Source: Adiantum capillus-veneris
Lineage: Eukaryota; Streptophyta; Polypodiopsida; Polypodiales; Pteridaceae
Length of the DNA stretch: 58,000 nucleotides
Direction: 5' to 3'
Assembly (NCBI GenBank): GCA_014529385.2
Contig: CM043942.1
Location: 54,440,647 to 54,498,646, forward strand
The number at the start of each line of letters is the position of its first letter. The stretch's first letter is position 1. The notes under the pieces are model-generated. The model ran no database searches and was not told the DNA's origin. It was given only the letters and a program-made list of their open reading frames with translations. The translations under genes and the position numbers were made by a program. Of this stretch, positions 52,533 to 58,000 are shown piece after piece.

Positions 52533-52985
52533 TTGAAGAACGAAAGCGCTCATTTAAGGGAACAAGTGAATCTGTTAAATGAACGGGTTATTCACTTGAA
52601 ACGGTCGGAAAAGTTTATGTTTGACTTGTATTCTGATCAAGTTAGGCGTAAATATGGGTTTATACAATTGACACAAAAAGGCAATTCAGTGGAAGAGCAG
52701 GGGCAGTTACGTGCAAAGACAGTGAAATTCAAAGGACAACCGCAGAGTACGACAGGAGACAGAAATCACTCCTCTAGATCTGATCTAGGGGGCGCTAGTA
52801 AAGACAGCAATCTTAGTGTCAGTGAGCCGCTTCGGATCATGAGCCCAACTGAGGAATATTTTATTAATTATACTTTGATGCTATGGCTGGATTTTGCCAC
52901 AGACCTTTATTCCCCATTGATCAAATGGGTTGTAAAAAAAACTGCAACGAATACAAATATATTGTCGCTACTTCCTTGGCTGTAA
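52533..52985 (+). CDS. orf150, arm 2 copy
   Basis: Identical to 10517-10969: probable coiled-coil N-terminus, no family recognised. Confidence 0.43.
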   Translation: MKNESAHLREQVNLLNERVIHLKRSEKFMFDLYSDQVRRKYGFIQLTQKGNSVEEQGQLRAKTVKFKGQPQSTTGDRNHSSRSDLGGASKDSNLSVSEPLRIMSPTEEYFINYTLMLWLDFATDLYSPLIKWVVKKTATNTNILSLLPWL

Positions 52986-53030
52986 CTTTTACTTCGGAGA
53001 TTGAAGTGACTCCTTTTAGGTTAGGAGGGG

Positions 53031-53104
53031 GCGCCTTTAGTTTAGTTTGGTAGAACGTGGGTCTCCAAAACCCGATGTCGTAGGTTCGAATCCTACAGGG
53101 CGTG
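53031..53104 (+). tRNA. trnW-CCA: tRNA-Trp(CCA), arm 2
   Basis: Same as 10398-10471, plastid type. Confidence 0.92.
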
Positions 53105-53338
53105 TTTTTTCTTACCTACCCAAGGATTGCTTAAGCGGTACACATTAAAATTGAAATAGGAATAGAATTAATTTTCGTCGTTAGAAAAGCGGCACATCTG
53201 CTATTTGTTTCCTGAAATACTTTTTTGGACAGAGAAGAGGCGAGGAGGTAGGGGGAGGATTCGACAGATATCTTTTAAATCCTTCCCCCTTCCCAATATC
53301 AAAATCTTATCTTAGGTAGGACGATTCTTAACTAAATT

Positions 53339-53455
53339 TCATCGAATATTTAATTGGTTACTCTGTCGGTATTACAAGTATGCAGTTACAAAAAATCTAG
53401 CTAGGGTTATCGGAATTAAGCCTAACACGATTCCAGATAGTAATGCTTCAACCAT
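53339..53455 (-). pseudogene. petG: Plastid-derived petG, arm 2
   Basis: Same as 10047-10163, with the internal TAA. Confidence 0.87.
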
Positions 53456-53953
53456 TTTAATTTGTGAATGTTTAATACAAATACTTACCAAAGTAAACGC
53501 ATTAACTAATAATTAATCGTTAGTAGGTGCGATGGATTAGTAAGCGCTGTGTGTAAAACTTTTTCGTCCCTATTTACTTTTTTTTTCCTTATTTTCTGCT
53601 TTATTTTAGCATATTAAAGCAATTCAAATAGTCTGACAGTGCTTTGCCTATTCGTTTTTGGCTGGCATTTAGGAAGTTTTATGTTATAAGCTGTAAGTCG
53701 GGCTATCTACAGTTAACTTTATACCTTAAACGGTGTAGAGTCACTATGTATAGGAGTCTGGCCGTTAATGACACGGGCATGGCTCGTTGTAGTCCTTGCT
53801 TGGGACGCTGACATCTAAAGCTCCGTTGGTTTATCAAGCAAGTTAAAGGCCGCTAGTAAAGTAAGATTATTCGCTATCCTGCCTGAGGCAATGAAAATTA
53901 AATTGAAATGCCAGAAATATCGGTAAAACAAATCAAATAGAAACCTTTTTCTA

Positions 53954-54307
53954 ATGGATTAGCTTTTTTCCTTATTCTCATGTTTATTTGCTTCGCGTGC
54001 AGAACGCTCAAAAACTCCGCCGATGCCTACGGAAAGGCCACAGGCAGAGTCCTCTAATTCCCTAGTCTTTACTAACAATTCGAAGGGAGTTCCACAAGAA
54101 CCTGCTCCGGGCAGTAGCTCAGGTTCAAGTGATTCAGTGCCTGACTGGGAAGGGACCCTCCCACTTTGGCAGATTGGCTTAAAGATATTATATCCTCGGT
54201 CTTTTTTAAAGTTCTTGTATGTATTGGATTTTTTTAAGTGCCTTCTCCCCCAAAAATCCTGTCTTGGCCCAGATCTACTGGTCTGGGGCCCAGCCCCTGT
54301 AGCGTGA
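53954..54307 (+). CDS. orf117, arm 2 copy
   Basis: Same as 9195-9548. Confidence 0.38.
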
Positions 54308-56162
54308 AAAGCTTGGCAAAAAAAGTGAATCATGCCATCTCGAAGTCAGAAACGTATGCCTCTAGCTCAGCGCGTTGTCTAGAAGCACATTCGCCTAATG
54401 AGCAAAAAACCCTAATGAAGGATGTAGAGAAAACAACACTTATGCAAGAATAGCGAAACGCTATACCGAAAGCTATCCGCTTCTAACTCTCCCAACTAAG
54501 CCCCATTGCGGCTACAGGCTGCCCATCGTGACCATCCCGTTTTATGTTGCTGCCATGAAGCTGACTGTCCAAGCTGCCACTTTCCATGTATTGATTGATA
54601 GATTAGCAATTTGCTGCTTTATTAGCTGCCTTGCAGTAGCTTAATAAGGGAACGAGGTTAGCTCAAAGAACTTAAACTTAAACTTGGCAAGCTGAATCTT
54701 ACATAGGTTGGCTTGTTTTTGTGTTGCTTCGAAACCTAGAGAAAATACAAGCCTTTTTGAAGGGAAGCGATAACACGTAACCAGGGCATACGTAGGCGCG
54801 AAGCCGCTGAAATCGTATTGGCATGGCCTAATCGCATTACTACGCTTAGGACAAGAGCCTCGTCACTATGTTATACAACCTTAGACCCTACTTACGTGTA
54901 ACACGGCGAAGCACTTGAACTTTTAGCTGCCGCTTTGAATACATGAATAAATTGAGGCCCGAAGGGATGAACACGTTAGTACTGACTGATTTGCGATGGC
55001 TAAAGTCTTACTGCTCTCTAAGGGACGAAGGGGGCAGCCGAAGCGAAGGCGCGACGCGTTTTCGTGTAACCGATAGATTGGCGTTGCCATAGATATGAAC
55101 TGCCCGTTGCCTGCGGCCCTCGTTGTTTCATTGTACAGAATACCTTTTCCTTGCCTCGCCACTTAGGATCAAGACTAATGCAGGGTACGTACAAAGCAAA
55201 AAAGGAACCGATACGATCAAGAAAGAAAGATAGCCCCCGTAACCCCTAAAAAGTAAAGATAGGCGATATCCTGCAAAGGCAGCCAAAGTAGGCCTCGTGG
55301 AACTGAGAAAGGTTAGCCTCCCCGCAACCAAGCAAGCACTGCTTTGATAGCAAGAAAGGCTAGAGGTTGTAGGCAGAAAGTATCGAAAGCAGGCAAGAAG
55401 GGAAAGTGGGCCAGTGCAATAACCCAGACATTATTGATCCTCTGCTTCTATTTACTCAATTTTCTGCCTTCCTTCCCGTGGTTGGCTTGTTTTGTTTGCC
55501 CTAGCGACACCATTAAGAGGACTGGGTGATTGTGATTAGAGATCAATTCACTGTCGCTTCGAGTACACGACGAGGTTACGAAACCCGTCATGGCGATAAC
55601 ATGGTAATTTAGAAACAAGGCGTGTATGAGGAACTATCAATGTCTACGGTTTGCGTTGGGATTGCCCTTCGGCACTTCAGGGCTCAACCAATTAAACTCT
55701 CGGTGTCTACGGCGTTAGAATGAACTTCGTGCATCCATTTATTTCTACGGAATTACCAACGCTAGACTGGACGTATTCGACCATGCGCCCAGATTATGCA
55801 GGGAAAACCAGCGATACTTTTTAAGAGCAAAGGGTACAGGAACGTAGTGGCGTTCTCAACTCATTCCTCTGATCCCAGTATAAATTGGATCGGCGAGAAA
55901 GGTTAACCCAACCCTGCTTGACACTTTGTGCCCCTCGCTCCCTAGTCTTGGCATAGGATTTAAAACATCGAAAAGGTGGGCTATAGGAAAAAGCGTAGGG
56001 AACCGCTTACTTTAAATAAAACAAGAACTGAAAGAAAGAGGACTGAACATAATACCGGGTGGAAGATACATGCTTTACCTTGCAAGTTGTGAAAGCTTTC
56101 TTCTCAATAAGAGTGAGAGTTAGTGGTATATAGCTTTATCGAAGCCCGAAATGAAACGATGT
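54308..56162. other. Non-coding, copy of 7340-9194
   Basis: No recognised gene. Confidence 0.5.
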
Positions 56163-56236
56163 TGCACTGAAGAGGACTCGAACCCCTAACTACCTGGTTC
56201 GAAGCCAGGGACTCTATCCAATTGAGCTATCGGTGC
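56163..56236 (-). tRNA. trnR-UCG: tRNA-Arg(UCG), arm 2
   Basis: Same as the other copies, anticodon TCG, C5-A68 mismatch. Confidence 0.9.
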
Positions 56237-56510
56237 GGGGGGTTTGGGTCAAGGAAAGCCCAACCCTGGAAATGTTTTTTGCGTTATTTCAAAATGAGTT
56301 TACGTAATTAAAGAAAATTAACTCAATTAAAAGACAAAAAAGTCAATCTTTGTCGTTGATGATCTCTCGGTTGGTTACCGAATAATTTAACCATCCCTTC
56401 CCTAAAAGAAAGTAATTACTTGATATATGTAATCCGTAATATTCGGATTCAGTCGTCAGCTGTGGTTTTTACCCTCCCCAGGGTGTCCGCTCTGCCCGTG
56501 AGACGGTTTT

Positions 56511-57503
56511 TTAACCACGACGTCTACGTTTAAGTTTAAAGGCAGTCCCTTTACGAATCCGGCTTCTAAGCCTATGGAACTTAACGAAAATCTGGACAGC
56601 GTCCCTGGCTTTATTATGAACGGCTTGGATTTTATCCGCCTCCTCCTGCGAAACAGTTATTTCTGTTTCTGGATTCAGCGGCGGCATGTCTTGCTCAACA
56701 AAAACTACTTCTGGAGTCGAAGGCAAGAGCTCAAACAGGGCTTTATACATGTCAATCAAAGGTTGCGCCTGGGAGACTATTTGCGCGGCATAATGCGCTA
56801 TCACTTCCTGGGAGAAGGGGACCTTCAAGAGGAGTTCTATGCCCTCTTCCGGGGACATGCTTAAAGGGAGAGATACCCCAGAGATGAGCATCAAGCCAGG
56901 AATAAGGTCCTTATGGAACGACGTGAACAGACGGGAGTTTGCCTCCTTAAACTGTACCGAAATCTGAGCCCATTCCTGCATTGTGGCTTCGCTGACTATG
57001 GAGGGGTTTAACTTGGCAGAGATAGAGTTTACTAGATTGTTTATTTGCGCAGGCTGCAGTTGTGAAACGAATTCATAACCGTTCTCAGCGCTGGGCAATC
57101 TGCCTTGTTGGCAGGTTTTTAGTATTTTATCACAATCTTGCCAAGTTTCAAATAAGATTGAACGGCAATCCTCCTCCTTTAGTTGCATAAACTGTGAATG
57201 TGAAGACGCTTGAGTTACTATTGAAGAACTACTAGCGCCCATATTCATACAGTATGCTGTTTCAGCAAACCCAAGCCCAATTAGATTTAATAAAATTAAA
57301 AAAAGAGCAACAAACAAGAATACCTTTCTCAACGAAAGAAAGGAGAGATATATGGTGAGGTTATTAAAAAGAAAGGAGAGATATATGTTGAGGTTCTTAG
57401 AAATAAAGGAGAGATATATGGTGAGGTTATTCAAAAGAAAGGAGAGATTTCTGGTGAGGTTATTCAAATTCAAAAGATTTCTTTTTTTAGTGAGGTTATT
57501 CAT
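56511..57503 (-). CDS. ORF330, unknown protein, arm 2 copy
   Basis: Full 330-codon frame identical in translation to copies A and B, downstream of an intact atp9. Confidence 0.76.
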   Translation of the reverse strand: MNNLTKKRNLLNLNNLTRNLSFLLNNLTIYLSFISKNLNIYLSFLFNNLTIYLSFLSLRKVFLFVALFLILLNLIGLGFAETAYCMNMGASSSSIVTQASSHSQFMQLKEEDCRSILFETWQDCDKILKTCQQGRLPSAENGYEFVSQLQPAQINNLVNSISAKLNPSIVSEATMQEWAQISVQFKEANSRLFTSFHKDLIPGLMLISGVSLPLSMSPEEGIELLLKVPFSQEVIAHYAAQIVSQAQPLIDMYKALFELLPSTPEVVFVEQDMPPLNPETEITVSQEEADKIQAVHNKARDAVQIFVKFHRLRSRIRKGTAFKLKRRRRG

Positions 57504-57523
57504 GTTTATCTTGTTTTCTTTTT

Positions 57524-57748
57524 TTAAGATACAAATAAGATTGAAAAAGCCATCGTCAAAGCAAACAAGGCAATAGCTTCTGTTAAGGCAAAGCCTAAAG
57601 TAACATAACCAAATGATTATTTAGCTAACGATAGATTTCACGCCACAGGGCTTGTCAAAGAACTAAATACGTTTCCAATACCTACTGCTGCTCCTGCTAG
57701 GGCTATTGTAGCCGCTCCTACTCCAATTAATTTTGCACCTTCTAGCGT
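57524..57748 (-). CDS. atp9: ATP synthase subunit c (atp9), arm 2 copy
   Basis: Same as 5754-5978: ACG start, TGA and TAA at the conserved Arg and Gln positions, 74 codons. Confidence 0.95.
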
Positions 57749-58000
57749 AACTAATTCTTAAGTGTCTGTGTAATAATAATAAAAAAGTGTAGTTAGCACA
57801 CTTTAAACGAAGTAGAGCGGTTGGCTGGCAAAGAAAGCTTACGCCTTTGAAGAAGAAAGATAGAGTTTGCATGCCTACCTTACCAAACACGTTGGATGTC
57901 GTCGGAAAACCAAGACATTTGGTAAACAGTCTTGTTGTCTCTTTGCAAGCAAGCCCATTTAATTGTAACAATTTAACGGATAACAAGATTATTTCCGGAT

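Larger units (their letters stand above)
44677..58000 (-). repeat. Large inverted repeat, arm 2
   Basis: Reverse complement of 5502-18821. Near the gap (44.7-46.8 kb) it differs from arm 1 by several single-base indels, mostly in homopolymers or next to them; further on it reads as nearly identical. The right end is cut by the window. Confidence 0.95.

Overview
The window is fern (monilophyte) mitochondrial DNA, probably from a leptosporangiate fern with heavy two-way RNA editing. It carries respiratory-chain and ribosomal genes (atp9, nad5, cob, cox3, nad3, rps1, rps2), mitochondrial tRNAs, group II introns and pieces of plastid DNA. Most native genes start at ACG or contain in-frame TAA/TGA/TAG codons exactly where conserved Gln or Arg is expected, which implies both C-to-U and U-to-C editing. 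rps1 has a 25-nt first exon followed by a group II intron. That intron (rps1i25g2) is known as a fern-specific marker.

Layout. Positions 180-2323 hold a repeat copy with an atp9 tail, a 330-codon unknown ORF (ORF330) and trnR(UCG). Positions 2557-5320 are plastid-derived rpoA-rps11-rpl36-infA-rps8-rpl14. Positions 5502-18821 are one arm of a >13-kb inverted repeat: intact atp9, ORF330, trnR, several unknown ORFs, plastid-like petG/trnW, rps1, trnD, trnG and decayed plastid atpF-atpA. Positions 18.8-35.2 kb are single copy: cox3, cob, nad3 and rps2 on the minus strand, small membrane ORFs, trnN, trnK, trnM and trnS, and plastid ndhB and psaB remnants. Positions 35232-39295 are a third repeat copy, in which atp9 is cut and fused in frame to ORF330. 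Positions 39443-42794 hold nad5 exons 1-3 with two complete introns and the start of a third. A 200-N gap lies at 44477-44676. Positions 44677-58000 are the second inverted-repeat arm and directly abut the gap.

The native genes encode Complex I, III and IV subunits, the ATP synthase c-ring and the ribosome. Around them are multi-copy or modular ORFs with hydrophobic segments and Ser/Pro-rich low-complexity linkers: ORF330, a Ser/Pro ORF at 34.2-35.2 kb, orf103, orf117 and three small membrane ORFs near 21 kb. cob itself has a C-terminal extension of roughly 120 residues. The strongest novel candidates are ORF330 and its atp9 fusion, the cob extension, and the Ser/Pro-rich ORF module shared by two loci.

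Caution: cob, cox3, nad3, rps2 and the third repeat copy all show single-base homopolymer contractions. These may be uncorrected long-read errors rather than true pseudogenization. The inverted repeat ending at a gap may also be a scaffolding product.
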